This document shows positions 44,102 through 54,896 of a stretch of DNA of 64,000 nucleotides, in pieces. How positions within the stretch are numbered: position 1 is the first letter of the stretch; the number at the start of each line of letters is the position of its first letter. The notes below the pieces were generated by a model. That model searched no databases, had not been told where the DNA came from, and worked only from the letters and a program-made list of their open reading frames with translations. The position numbers and the translations under genes are program-made. Source of the DNA: Meconema thalassinum (taxonomy: Eukaryota; Arthropoda; Insecta; Orthoptera; Tettigoniidae); assembly GCA_946902985.2 (NCBI GenBank), contig OX336396.1, positions 238,654,297-238,718,296 of the forward strand, in the 5' to 3' direction.

Positions 44102-46357
44102 GTTCCCAATGGCTTTTTCCCATCGTCCTTACTCTCCACCTTGACTAGCGTGTAATTCCTCTACGTAATTTTGTGATTGAGCGTGCCTATCATCCCAGTC
44201 ATTTCGATAATTACGTGCCTCTCCTTGATTTTGATCTCTCCTTCCTTTTCATCTTTGATTCCCATTGTAATTACCGTATCTTCCATAAGGCCCCTCATTT
44301 CTTCGATTTTCACGCCATTGTTGATACCCTCTCTGTTGATATCTATTGTTGCCTTGATATGACCTATTGTTATGGTTATTCTCGTTACGCTGGTAAGGTC
44401 TGTTTCTACCTCTTCCTGGTTTCGCCTAGGTGTGGATGTGCTTGTATTTGTACCCTGCGTTTTAGTGTTCGCCTGTTTTGGTTTTATGACCTCTGTCGTA
44501 TTTACTAACTCCAGTTGTCTTCCTCCTCTATAATGATTATGAGATGTAGTCTCATCTATCTGGCGTAATATCTGTTCTGCATGTAAGGCCGTACTAACGT
44601 TCACTGCGACTAGTACTTGTTGCACGTTGACTGGTAATTGCCGCGCTATAGTCATCACCAGATCCGCTTCATTTAAAGGGTAATCAAGGTCGCGAAATTT
44701 TAGCATTTGCATGTTAAAGAAATCTGAGTATTTCGTTTGCTGGGTAGTTTGGTATTTCCTAGAGGAAAGCTCCATTCTTAAACTCTGTTGCAATGCCGGA
44801 GACCAGTATTTGTGCAGAAACGCGATTTTAAAATCTGCCATAGTTCCAAATGTATATTTGAAGCTTAAAAACCATGTAAGGACATTTCCTGATAAAATCT
44901 CTCCATCATCCTTAACCTACGTGCTTCAGGTACCCCAGTGTCATTGTAATGATCTTCAATTTCTTTAATAAAGGCTTTAGGTGTCACCCCTGAATTCTCC
45001 GTGTACTTCTGCGGTTTATAATCGTTCGAGCGAATTACTTGGATAAGTTGTGTGGGCTGATGACCGTCCTGTGGCGTGGAACTCCTTTCAATATTCTTGC
45101 GAAACCCCTCCGTGTTTGTCGTTAATGGGCTCTCTGTCTGAGTTTGACTTCCTGCTGTGCTCGTCCCTTCCGGGCTATTTGAGTCACCCTGCTTATCTTT
45201 CATTGTTCCCGTTTTAAATATCGAGGATTGTTCTATCGACCTCAGTTCAGCTTTAATGATCCTGTCTGTTTGTTCTTTAAGTTTACTCTTAATTTCTTGT
45301 TCCAATGCTTGAATACGAGTATGATTTTCGCCTACTGTCTTAAGGATGGTTGATCTTTCCTCTTTAGAATCGATATTCATTTTTCGCCAATCTTTTCTTA
45401 TTTGCTCCTTAATCGTGCTTACTTTCTCCTCAATCTGGCTTTTAGTGTCATCCTGATTGCTTTCTATCTGGCTCAGCCTTTCGTCGATGGTATTCTTTAA
45501 CTGATCCTGATCCGCTTCTAGGCTTTTCCATTGCTCCTCTGATTTTATTTCGAGACGGTCCATATCTTTAATTATGCCGGATATATTTTCATCTACCGCT
45601 GATAATTGTTGCTGAATGACCTTGCCGCTTTTTCCATTTCCTTAAATCGACCTTCCATCTTATCCTGAGCTATCTTGACCTCGCTCGTACTCATAGTGCA
45701 TGCTAGTTCAATTTGCTCTAATTTACCTAACACCGTTTCATCCAGAAAGCTAAGTTTTTTATCAAACATAATTTCCATTTTCTTAATCTGATCTAATTGT
45801 TTTTCATTGTTTTTACTAACATCTAGGGCCAGCAATACCATCTGTTGATTAGTGTGATCCTTCATCTCTGCGGTTAACGAAGCTAATTGGTTCGTGTTTT
45901 TAACATTCTGCGCCTCTAACTATGAATTTATAGTGTCATTGATTTCACTTTTTAATAATCTAGCTTGTTCCGCCTGATATTCATTTTGTTCAATCCTACT
46001 GTTGTTTATTTGTTCAGATAATTTCGCGTTTAATAATTCGCTCTGTTCTGATAGTTTAGTGTTAAATGATTCACTCTGTTCAGATAGTTTAGTGTTTAAT
46101 GATTCACTCTGTTCAGATAGTTTAGTGTTTAATGATTCACTTTGTTCGGATAGTTTAGTTTTTAGTGATTCACTCTGCTCAGACAATTTGTTTATAGACT
46201 CACTTTGTTATAACATACTATTGTTTATTGATTCACTTTGTTCGGATAGTTTAGTGTTTAGTGATTCACTCTGTTCCGCAAATTTAGTGTCCAACAATTC
46301 CTGTGTCCTCCTAGCAGCATTTTCAATGATTTCTTGAATCTGTTCTACTGTTGCCAT
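44102..46357 (-). pseudogene. gypsy gag with 11-residue coiled-coil repeats
   Basis: ATG at 46357 (MATVEQIQEIIENAARRTQ). About nine copies of an 11-residue unit, LSEQSESLNTK and variants, follow (about 46304-46010), then a long charged helical region (45865-44865) with heptad-like spacing, e.g. KSEEQWKSLEADQDQ. A capsid-like segment lies at 44930-44500 (FIKEIEDHYND; KYWSPALQQSLRMELSSRKY), and then, in a shifted frame, an Asn/Gln/Arg-rich tail in place of a visible CCHC knuckle. In-frame stops near 46207 and 45919, and frameshifts near 45590, 44870 and 44400, break it. Gag would coat the RNA and form particles. Confidence 0.7.
46010..46304 (-). repeat. 33-bp coding minisatellite in gag
   Basis: About nine tandem 33-bp units (on plus 'gattcactctgttc-agatagttta-gtgttta'), each encoding one 11-residue repeat. 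Near-identity of adjacent units suggests recent slippage or unequal exchange. Confidence 0.8.
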
Positions 46358-47065
46358 GTTATACACTTTATATGAGACATTAGGGAAATGGCATAAAGCA
46401 ATGCCCCCTGACACACACATACAATCCCCATGCACATTTAATTTCTTTACCCTACTCATTTCATTTATATTTTACATTTAATCCCACTAGTCGATTGCAT
46501 CTCTGAGTGGTTGCAATTTTACTCAATTTAATTTAAACCCAAACACATATTCAGTCATTAAATTGTTATCCTGATCTGATATTAACACTGACTAATTAAC
46601 AAAGTATTAATTGTCATTTAAGGCTACCAGCCTCCTAACATTTTCATGAGTTTGACTTTCTAAACAAATCTAGTTTTAACTTTAATCATTGGGCGCCAGA
46701 TATCACGTATATTACTTTTACTTTAATTCAATAGACAAAAACGTGAACCGTATTTTACATTGCAAACTCCTGATTTTAATTTATATTTCACACAGTTGGC
46801 GGTATCCTCTTCGCCTCAATTACTTTTAATAAAATATCACTTTCCGGTGATTAAAATACTGTCATATCTGCCTCCACTTGTGGCATGTCAGGTTTATTCA
46901 AATATTCCAACTAAATGTGTTCCAGCAGCGAACCAGCAACAAAAATACACCTTCATTGTTGCGTCAGTTTGTAAACCCAACTACGCTTACATTGACATGT
47001 GCAATTTCTTTGCCGCTACACCACAGTGAACCGCCCCACGCTTGGCCGCGCCAGTTTACCTCCTA
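46358..47065 (-). other. gypsy leader between 5' LTR and gag
   Basis: Untranslated leader of about 0.7 kb. TGGCGCCCAATG (46698-46687, minus) resembles a lysine-tRNA primer site but lies ~370 bases from the LTR edge. No ORF. Confidence 0.5.
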
Positions 47066-49803
47066 TGAACCCTTCAGTATTGCAGTGTTTATATGCAAGA
47101 ATCTTGATTAAGGGGTCGCGCTCAGTTCATAGTGTGATGTTTACGTTCGCCAAACAACATGCTCTACTGAGGGAAGCGTCATAGGATTAAAACTATAATT
47201 AAGAAAGGAAGTGACAAGACGTAAAATAATAACATAATTTAATGACTATTAGTGCAAAAAAAATGAATATAGCCAACAACAATAATAATATTCCTCCCTG
47301 AATCTTCCCATGACAGAAATATCTATCAACGTTGAGGAGACAGACGGATCTCCCCCTCATAAAAATGTGGATCCAAGTTCCACTAACTTGCATTGGGATT
47401 TTATGTACGCGTAATGACTAACTACGAGGAATGAGTACTTGGATGACTGTTCGTTTACAGCGGGTAACAGCCACGATGCTTACGAACAATCATCTCGTAA
47501 ATCAACGTTTACGGATATAGGACACAACACTAATAAAAACCCTTAAAATTAATGCTGACACACAATCTAAAATCTAATATTTACAGGAATCTCCCTCGAG
47601 ACCCTCCTTCAGTGCGATGACGCATCTGACAAATGAGCTGCCAACACGGCCAATTGCTCAATACACAAACAAGGAAAAGACAGCATCGCACGTGTCTGCA
47701 CAGGTCACTAATACGGAGCATAAACATGGAATAAAACCAACAACAACAAAAGCCTCACCGGCAGAGATTACATTATATGAACGAAAATGCACGTTAAGCT
47801 AATGCTTCGGGGGTTATAGTGATTCGTAGGCAACTCCCATTTATTTAAACAATTTTTATCATTGATCAGTTCTTATTCTGTATTTCAAGTAATTTTACGG
47901 AGCCAACAAATACTCCACTAATGGCCTCGATGCAATCTTTTCAGCCCGCTATGTGAAAACAGCTTCCCCCCTTCCTCAACTCTTGTCATCGTCCAGCTCC
48001 AGTGTGTAAAAATAACTTGACCAACTGTCCCGTTACCTCGCAGAATCAACAGCAACAAAGCTCAACCACATAAACATATGGTAAGACATTAATCGATATA
48101 GCCACATATGTCCTCGCAAGGTAACGATATGGACTTGGCACCAAGCTGACAGAAATCAGTCTAAGCTGAAATTCCCGCTTGTAATGACCAATAAAATACA
48201 CACACACACACTGCTGGGAATGACATAACACTTTTCACACAGGTCGGTTGAATCAGATGCTCACAACCTATTTAAGAAATATTAAAACCTACGATAGAGC
48301 TGACTGCTCTTCGCCACAACTCACATTGCTCCAAAGGCAATAAACTCACTGAATCTGATCAATAATAAACATTACAAAGATTAATTTACCCTCCAATCTA
48401 CTGTGTGATTATATTAATTCAGTCCTACTTCTGAAACACAATATATCTCCGAGAGACGTTTCCTAACCGTATTGCGTACACATATGCAAACGCGGTTGTC
48501 CACATAGCCACGTTAGTTAAAACAAATAAACAAGAACTTACGACTATGAAAAATTGTGCGAGCTGTTTCCATGCAAAAGGTGTGTCAGACCAAAACTAAA
48601 AACACTACGTTAATCAACACAAGCAAGATATTTACAAACAAAATATGTCCCATATACCATAAGTTAACTTGTTAGATAATAAGAATATTATTCAGTACTC
48701 ATCCTCGGCCAGTCACCGTCAGGGAACATCTGCAGCCATCTCCCTACTTTATGCTGCTTAGCTCATCTCAAACATCTCGACGGAGTGTTGACAGTTCCAA
48801 ACTTCTTCCAGGATAAGCGATGTCATCTCTCGTGCTGATGCAAAAAGTTATAGATTATTACACACTCGATATCTGCCTACTAAATTCACCGTTTTAGGTA
48901 CTTATTTCCCCAGAACAGTCTGTTGGCGAATTGTCGATGATACTGTCCCTACAAAATAGTACTGTGACTATCTATCACACTGATTTACAATACATTTGTA
49001 TTAATAAAAATCTGTGTCCTCATGACACGCAAAGTACATGTGCCTACGTCCTCAGACGTGCAAAATGTAATAATAACCTGTGTCTTTCGACACACAAAAT
49101 GTAGTAATAACCTGTGTCTCCCGACACACACAATGTAGTAATCATGTCTTGGCTCTTCACGCCACTTATAAATGAACTGGCCCTAGGTATCGATATGGGG
49201 GGGGGGGGGAATTATATAAAAATTTCTCAAAATAATAGTGGTACAGGAATGAAACAAATATCACTGAACTCGTAAAATTGCGCAGGTCAAGAATATGCCC
49301 ATTAATTCTAGAATCGATCGTAGAGATGTTGTCTAGCCGATCTCCCGCGTTAATGCTAGCTATCGCGTGCCCAAGCTAGACTTGGCGCGTTCGTAAGCAT
49401 TCATCTCCCATTGGTTCCACTTTTTCATTACCTTCGCGATTTTTATCACACCTCGGCCTCGTAGGAGTGTCCAGTAGTACCATCAGCCACTCACGTTACT
49501 GCATTATATTTTTTCTAGGCGCGAATAGTACAATGAACATGCCATAAGCGTGTTTCACAACGCGTCCCTTCTATTTTGAGGTAGCCACCACCTGTCCTTC
49601 TGAAACATTACTAGGCTCTTTCTTTTCACAATCCTTAAGTATTTAGCCTTTTGTCAAACTGCTGCAGGTATGTCCCCACTGTCTCCAACAAATGCTTGGA
49701 GTTTCCTCATCTATTCTGGCTATTTCATGACGCTGGTGGAAATATTAATTAATTGTAGAAATAAAACATCGAATCATTTATCCATCAGAGGATAAAGGGT
49801 TCA
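47066..49803 (-). repeat. gypsy 5' LTR
   Basis: Upstream LTR of the minus-strand element, 2738 bp, colinear with 34784-37520 with scattered substitutions and one- or two-base indels (for example in the G-run near 49200). It has the same tandem ~35-bp units (49030-49150). Confidence 0.88.
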
Positions 49804-50882
49804 TTATGATATCTTGTTGTGCCAATTTTGGATGAAATCCATTTTTTAGTATAGAAGTTACATGTATTTTAAAATTGGACATATCAGCAGGCATAGAATC
49901 ATGTTGGCAGCACCGCCTTGTATTAATTACTCCAAATTAATCTAGAATGTCAGGTGCTATACGTGTGGAAAGTATAGAGCTGTTGGCTTGCATACTTTCT
50001 GATATATTGATATTAGGGTAAAAAGAATATAGACAGCATTTATTAACAGTTGGAAGCCCTGATTGCTCTTAACAATACTTATAGTCATATCTGTTATGGT
50101 ACACATTGCACATACGAAATTTGGTTGAAATCCAACTGATAGTATAGAAGTTACATGTATTTAAAAATTGGTACTATCAGCAGGCTTATAATCATGTTGG
50201 TAGAACTGACGTATATAAGTTACTCCAAATTAATCTAAAATGTCAGAATATACGTGTGCATAGTTTAAAGCTGTTGGCTTGCACACTTTCTGATATATTG
50301 GTATTTTGATAAAAAAATAGAGAGAGAGCAATTATTAACAGTTGGCAGCCCTGGTGGCTCTTAAGAATACGCTCAGTCATACCTGTTTATGTACAGATAT
50401 TACATACAAAATTTGGTTGAAATCCAGTTGATAGTGTAGAAGTTATATGCATTTAAACATTGGACCTATCAGAAGGCTTAAAATTATTTTGGCAACACTG
50501 TCATGGTTGGCCTCCTGGAAATTAAACTGAAATAGTATTATCTACATGTGTGCCAATTTTGGAATAGCTCCCATGCATACCTTGCAAGATATCCAACATG
50601 GAGCTCAAATTTCTAGTGCGTTTTTTCAGCAGTTGGTAGCACTGACATCATTTTCAAATATGGACGTGAGCTATTCCGGTGCACATCTTTACTCATACTA
50701 AATTTGGTTTTGATTGCTGCAGCCGTTTAGGAGTTGATAGGGGGGGACACACACACAGCCAGGCAGACAGACAGACAGAAGGACAGACAGATAGACAGAC
50801 AGACAGACACACATTTTCCCGGATCGATCTCATAAGACTACTTTTTCCTCATTTTTGCAAAATGTGAAAAGTAGGCTAAAAA
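49804..50882 (+). mobile_element. Helentron-like copy 3, 3' part
   Basis: Continues from 34783 after the gypsy insertion. It contains GCAGCCGTTTAGGAGTTGATAGGG, a CAGA microsatellite (50750-50810), GATCTCATAAGACTAC and the terminal hairpin ending GAAAAGTAGGCT plus AAAAA, followed by T. Confidence 0.8.
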
Positions 50883-50883
50883 T

Positions 50884-51559
50884 AGATACACACACTAATA
50901 CAGCCATCACAATTAACACCGGTTATCAGACAGATTCTACACACACCCAATGTACATGGGGCTACATGACCGCGTTGTCGCAGCCCCTAAAATGAGGAAC
51001 CAACCAACACATACTTCGAGTAGAACAAGAAATATGCAAAACAATCAGAAGAATAAGAAGAATAAAGACAGGAGGAAAGGAAATACCCTCAACCCTCGAA
51101 CAATGAGAATTTAGGGACTTGGAAGGAAGAGTCGTGAAAGGGACAGAAGAAAGGGCCATTCCCAAAGGCAATGGAAAAAGGGAAAGGGAATAAGACCCAG
51201 ATCAGGAATCCCTCGTGGTCTCAAATTCCTTAACTCACCAGCCATGAGCCCTTGAAGGTGCAGGGTGCACCATTAGTGGTGTCGTGCCGGATGCGATCCG
51301 TGCCGCAAGCGACCCAACAATTTGCCATCGTGGCACTAGCGACCCAAGCACTGATGTATCGGTGGAATCTGGGAATTTCGAACACATCTGCCATAAAAGA
51401 TGAAGCGCTTATTTCCAAAGTGACGTACCGGTAAATCCAAAATTGACGGTTTTAACGTTTTTTTCTTTCATAAGCAAGTTTATAGGTTTTCTCAACATAT
51501 AGCAAAGGTTTTAAGTCGCAATACGTCGTATATCCCATATTAACAGTATGGGCCGAAGA
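50884..51559. repeat. Dispersed repeat of unknown type
   Basis: The segments CAGCCATCACA...CTACATGACC (50902-50985) and CTCAACCCTCGAA (51089) occur in the same order at 33165-33245 and 33510, with different spacing. No ORF; possibly a decayed SINE or LINE tail on minus. Confidence 0.35.
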
Positions 51560-52440
51560 TAACGAAATGATTTTGACGAGACGAAGACAGTCACTATGTC
51601 CTTCAGAAGTGGAGGAAAGCCCGCGACGTTTCATTACAAAGGCACCCCCCTGACTACAGTCTCCCATTTCCGGTACCTGGGGGTGACTATGCAGACATCT
51701 GGGAACGTCTCTACGATGCACGTGAGAGAGAGGCTGGACGCTGCACTGACGGCTATGAGCGACATCGAGCGTCTACGCAGCCTATCCCTGAAGACGGCAA
51801 TACGACTTTTTGGTTAAAAATAGCACCAGTCGCGATGTATGGCCTGGAAATTATTTGGAAACATCTTAGGCACAGACATCTGGCAACGCTGGAAAGGATC
51901 AAGGCAATGTATCTAAAAAGAGCCTTATGCCTATCCAAGTTCACGCCCTCGCGGCTTGTGTATGTCATGACAGGGGAACTACCCTTTATGGAAGATGCCA
52001 GATTACAGATGCTCCTGCCACACACATCGGGATTTGGGGAGTATTTACGTCCCAAGACAGCAAAGAGAAATTACATTTGGCATGAATTTTATACAACGGA
52101 CGCTATGACTACACAGGACTGGATGCAAGGATCCTACGAGCTGAGACATATCTTTACGCGCTTTGCGGTCCATGGTTTCCACCACCGGATCTGCATGAGA
52201 GACGTCTATCACCAACCAGACGAACTATGCTTGTGCAAGCTTTGTAAGGGTCCTTGCGACAGATACCACGTGAGGACGTGCAAGTGCAGAGCGGTGTCTC
52301 TGACGAAATTCTGTGAAAAATAGAAATATATGGACACCCCTCGGAAAGAGGCATTTACAGTGACAACGACAAAATTTTGTATTAATGATGGTTCGTAAGA
52401 ACCACGTTCATGCACATTGTGCGCAATAAAGTATTTATTA
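51560..52440 (+). pseudogene. LINE RT C-terminal fragment
   Basis: The first frame (about 51578-51817) has TVTMSFRSGGKPATF and HFRYLGVTMQTSG, the conserved 'FRYLGV' block after the RT palm. A one-base frameshift near 51812 leads to 51835-52323, with MYGLEIIWKHL, LERIKAMYLKRALCLSKFTPSRLVY and a cysteine/histidine cluster at the end (LCLCKLCKGPC, HVRTCKC) resembling the terminal CCHC of some LINEs. An AATAAA signal is at 52426. The catalytic domain is missing: a 5' truncation. Probably the Jockey/R1/I group. Confidence 0.7.
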
Positions 52441-52934
52441 TATATTAAGAGAGATCTAAGAACTAAGTTTATTTGCAGAGTGATGTAGCTGCAACATGTA
52501 TTTATTTCCATTGTGTCTTATATCCATGTTGACCAATCCGATGGCTCTCTGGACATCACGTGATATCAGTAGTGGTTTTGTGGGGGTTCTACAGCCTCCA
52601 CCTCCACACCCTCCACACAAGATGGCGGCAGCCCGATAACTCTGAACCCGTGGTCGGATTTTGACGAATGAGGTGTCATTGAACTCGGGCTGATACCCCC
52701 TTTCCAATGGACAGCATATTTCAACCCCAAAATAAAACCTACCCCTACTAGGGGGGTGAAATTGTATTTTTTAGAGAATCTCTCTTTCCAATTGCAACAT
52801 GTGAGAGTTTGAATGCCAATATGGAATGAAACGTTGTTCTACACAAGAGTCATGTATACGGTGGCAAGCCACTATGAATTAACATGCTTGTTTTCTGTTT
52901 TTACGCATGCCCACTCATGGCTTTTGTAAGAGGG
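52441..52934. other. No gene recognised
   Basis: Sequence between the LINE 3' end and the G-rich repeats. It has a CACGTGATATC motif near 52556 and no credible ORF. Confidence 0.4.
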
Positions 52935-53165
52935 TGGGGGAGCGGATCCCTGTGGATGGGTTATTGTTGACGGGTCATTGTTGGCGGGGTCATTGTTGTC
53001 GGGTCATTGTGGACGAGTCCTTGTGGACAAGTCCTTGTTGACAGGTCCTTGTGGACAAGTCCTTGTTGACAGGTCCTTGTGGACAGGTCCTTGTGGTCGA
53101 GTCCTTGTGGACGAGTCCTTGTCCCTTTGGACTGATCCCTTTGGACGGGTCCCTTTGGCCTGGTT
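52935..53165 (+). repeat. G/T-rich ~15-bp minisatellite, left side of the polB element
   Basis: About fourteen units of the type GGTCCTTGTGGACA / GGTCATTGTTGACG. Register shifts at the end to GGACTGATCCCTTT and GGACGGGTCCCTTT. The strand is strongly G/T-biased. The unit recurs at 61890-61935 and, inverted, at 61985-62030. Confidence 0.75.
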
Positions 53166-53441
53166 CCTACGGACTAGCCCATGAATTTATTTAAATTATG
53201 TCAAAGGGCCTAACTACATTTGTGTGTGTTGAATTGACGTTGTTCACTAATCCCCCACTACTATAATGGGATAACGATATGAAAGGAAAGTGACGAAATA
53301 CATGTGAACATACAAGGGATCTCACTTGGTGGATGGATTTGTTCTAACGAGTCATTTGTAGTTGAAAGAGAATAATACATGTTCTTAAGATGTTAAAACT
53401 GAGGAGATGGCACGTGCAGTAAGACGTCTTGTTACTTCCTG

Positions 53442-53736
53442 TGTCATATTACAGACATGACAGAGAGCGCGCAGATCTGTTGCTATTACTAACACTGCAG
53501 TAATTTGAAACCGCAAGTGTTCATTAAGACAATGGATGATGATCATGCAAAGTTAGCAGTTATTGGATATTACACAGGTGTTCCTTCCGGTGTCATGTTG
53601 CTGACATACCAGAGAGCGCACACTGCTATTGCTATGACTGACGCTGCAGTAATTTGAAACCCCATATGTTGATTAAGACAATGGGTGATGATCATGCAAA
53701 GTCAGCAGTCATTGGATACCACACAGGTGTTCCTAG
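53442..53736 (+). repeat. Two ~149-bp tandem repeats upstream of the polB promoter
   Basis: Copy 1 at 53442-53590, copy 2 at 53591-53736. Shared blocks: GCAGTAATTTGAAACC, TTAAGACAATGG, TGATGATCATGCAAAG and ACACAGGTGTTCCT. They end ~80 bp before the TATA motif and may act as upstream elements. Confidence 0.7.
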
Positions 53737-53815
53737 TGTACTTTGGACTCTTAACTGTATTGGGAAAGGAATTGCAATGATCTGCAAAAAACTGCTGACA
53801 CGAGCGATGAGAGTT

Positions 53816-53855
53816 TATATAAGAGGGGTGTCATATATCTCCCTACTGTCAGTCT
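53816..53855 (+). promoter_or_regulatory. TATA box and initiator of the polB leader
   Basis: TATATAAG at 53816-53823 and an arthropod-type initiator TCAGTC at 53849-53854 (A at 53851), about 35 bases apart. Two candidate leader exons follow, supporting a polymerase II start here. Confidence 0.5.
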
Positions 53856-54189
53856 TTATTACTCGCTTTGAGTGAACAGTGCTCTATTACTGCTCAAGAG
53901 TTGTAAAAAAAGCTGTTTTGGTAGAAAATCATTAAATTATTTTGCAAGGTAAGTACTAATTATTAATGGATTGTAGTATTTTATTACTAATTGATGTTGA
54001 AGTTATTGATTGGAATGTATTTATTGATTGATTGATTGATTTGTTTACAGATAATTGGGTACCTGTAGGTTACCAGATTCCTACAATCTGTTCATTCAGT
54101 GACAGCAGTTGATCAATTATAAAAAGGTAAGTGCCCCCTCTAATAACTTTTAAACAGTTAGAGTGATATTTTCCAATGTTCACCCCTAC

Positions 54190-54330
54190 ATGTTAGTGAA
54201 AATGGTATATTTGGCAGTCAAAAGTTGGACCTACTTGACCATGGTGTGTAAAGCTAATTTTGTAGGTTAGATTTTGATTGCCGCTCTATTAAGTCTGAAT
54301 GTTCATTGCTAGGTGTCAGTGTCAGAGGGA
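54190..54330 (+). mobile_element. Body fragment of SINE family B
   Basis: TGTGTAAAGCTAATTTTGTAGGTTAGATTTTGATTGCC and CTCTATTAAGTCTGAATGTTCATTGCTAGGTGTCA align with 30720-30790 of the full SINE but lack its tRNA head. A second, shorter piece follows the 90-bp array (54661-54740). Confidence 0.5.
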
Positions 54331-54390
54331 ATATTTAAAGACTTAACCTAAGTTCACCTAACATAACATAACTTTTCCTAACTTAACCTT

Positions 54391-54660
54391 GTCACGTGAC
54401 ATGTTTTACATGTTTAAACTTGTTTTAAGACTGGCTATGACGTCACACTTAGCTCACTTCACTGGCGATCGCTGGTTTCTATCACGTGACATGTTCTACA
54501 AGTTTAGACTTGTTTTAAGACTGGCTATGACGTCACACTTAGCTCACTTAACTGGTGATCGCTGGTTTCTATCACGTGACATGTTCTACAAGTTTAGACT
54601 TGTTTTAAGACTGGATATGACGTCACACTTAGCTCACTTAACTGGTGATCGTTGGTTTCT
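54391..54660 (+). repeat. Three 90-bp tandem repeats carrying E-box and CRE motifs
   Basis: Units start at 54391, 54481 and 54571, exactly 90 bp apart. Each contains the palindromes CACGTG (E-box) and TGACGTCA (CRE/ATF), plus GTTTTAAGACTGG and TTAGCTCACTT. They lie in predicted leader intron 2 of the polB gene, a usual place for an enhancer. Third-unit changes leave both palindromes intact. Confidence 0.75.
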
Positions 54661-54896
54661 ACCACTCTATCAAGTTCTAATGTTCACCGCTAGGTGTCAG
54701 TGACAGTGGTATATAGTAACCCCCAGTTAGAACTACATGAAGTTAGACTTGCTAGGAGTTCACAGATGATTGATTTAAATACCCTGCTATAACCATTGAC
54801 TGGAATATAATTAAACTATCTATATTGTACTTTGTTTTATCATTTATTAACATTTATGATTTCTTTCTTTTATAGGTAATTTCGAAAGTGATCATA

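Larger units (their letters stand above)
34784..49803 (-). mobile_element. Ty3/gypsy LTR retrotransposon, ~15 kb, defective
   Basis: Two direct 2.74-kb LTRs, each starting TGAACCCTT and ending AAGGGTTCA, enclose gag and pol on the minus strand. The TSD is TTAT (34780-34783, 49804-49807), and the flanking Helentron-like sequence joins cleanly across the insertion. Removing a 2.68-kb hAT insertion leaves ~12.3 kb. Domain order protease-RT-RNase H-integrase is Ty3/gypsy. By eye the LTRs differ at roughly 2% of sites. There is no env-like ORF between pol and the 3' LTR. No primer-binding site abuts the LTR; TGGCGCGGCC lies 12 bases inside. Confidence 0.88.
53851..54896 (+). other. Spliced 5' leader of the polB gene (predicted)
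   Basis: Exon 1 53851-53948 ends CAAG|GTAAGT. Exon 2 54051-54126 starts after TTGTTTACAG and ends AAAAAG|GTAAGT. Exon 3 starts 54876 after TTTCTTTCTTTTATAG and reaches the ATG at 54897. Donors and acceptors fit consensus well. Introns in the leader of a mobile polB gene are unusual. Confidence 0.5.

Noticed and set aside
46687..46698. TGGCGCCCAATG (minus) as the gypsy primer-binding site
   Set aside because: It resembles a lysine-tRNA site but lies ~370 bases inside the LTR boundary, which is fixed by the inverted tips and target duplication.
52978..53184. 68-residue ORF in the G/T-rich minisatellite
   Set aside because: It is a translation of the 15-bp repeat and has no conserved protein features.
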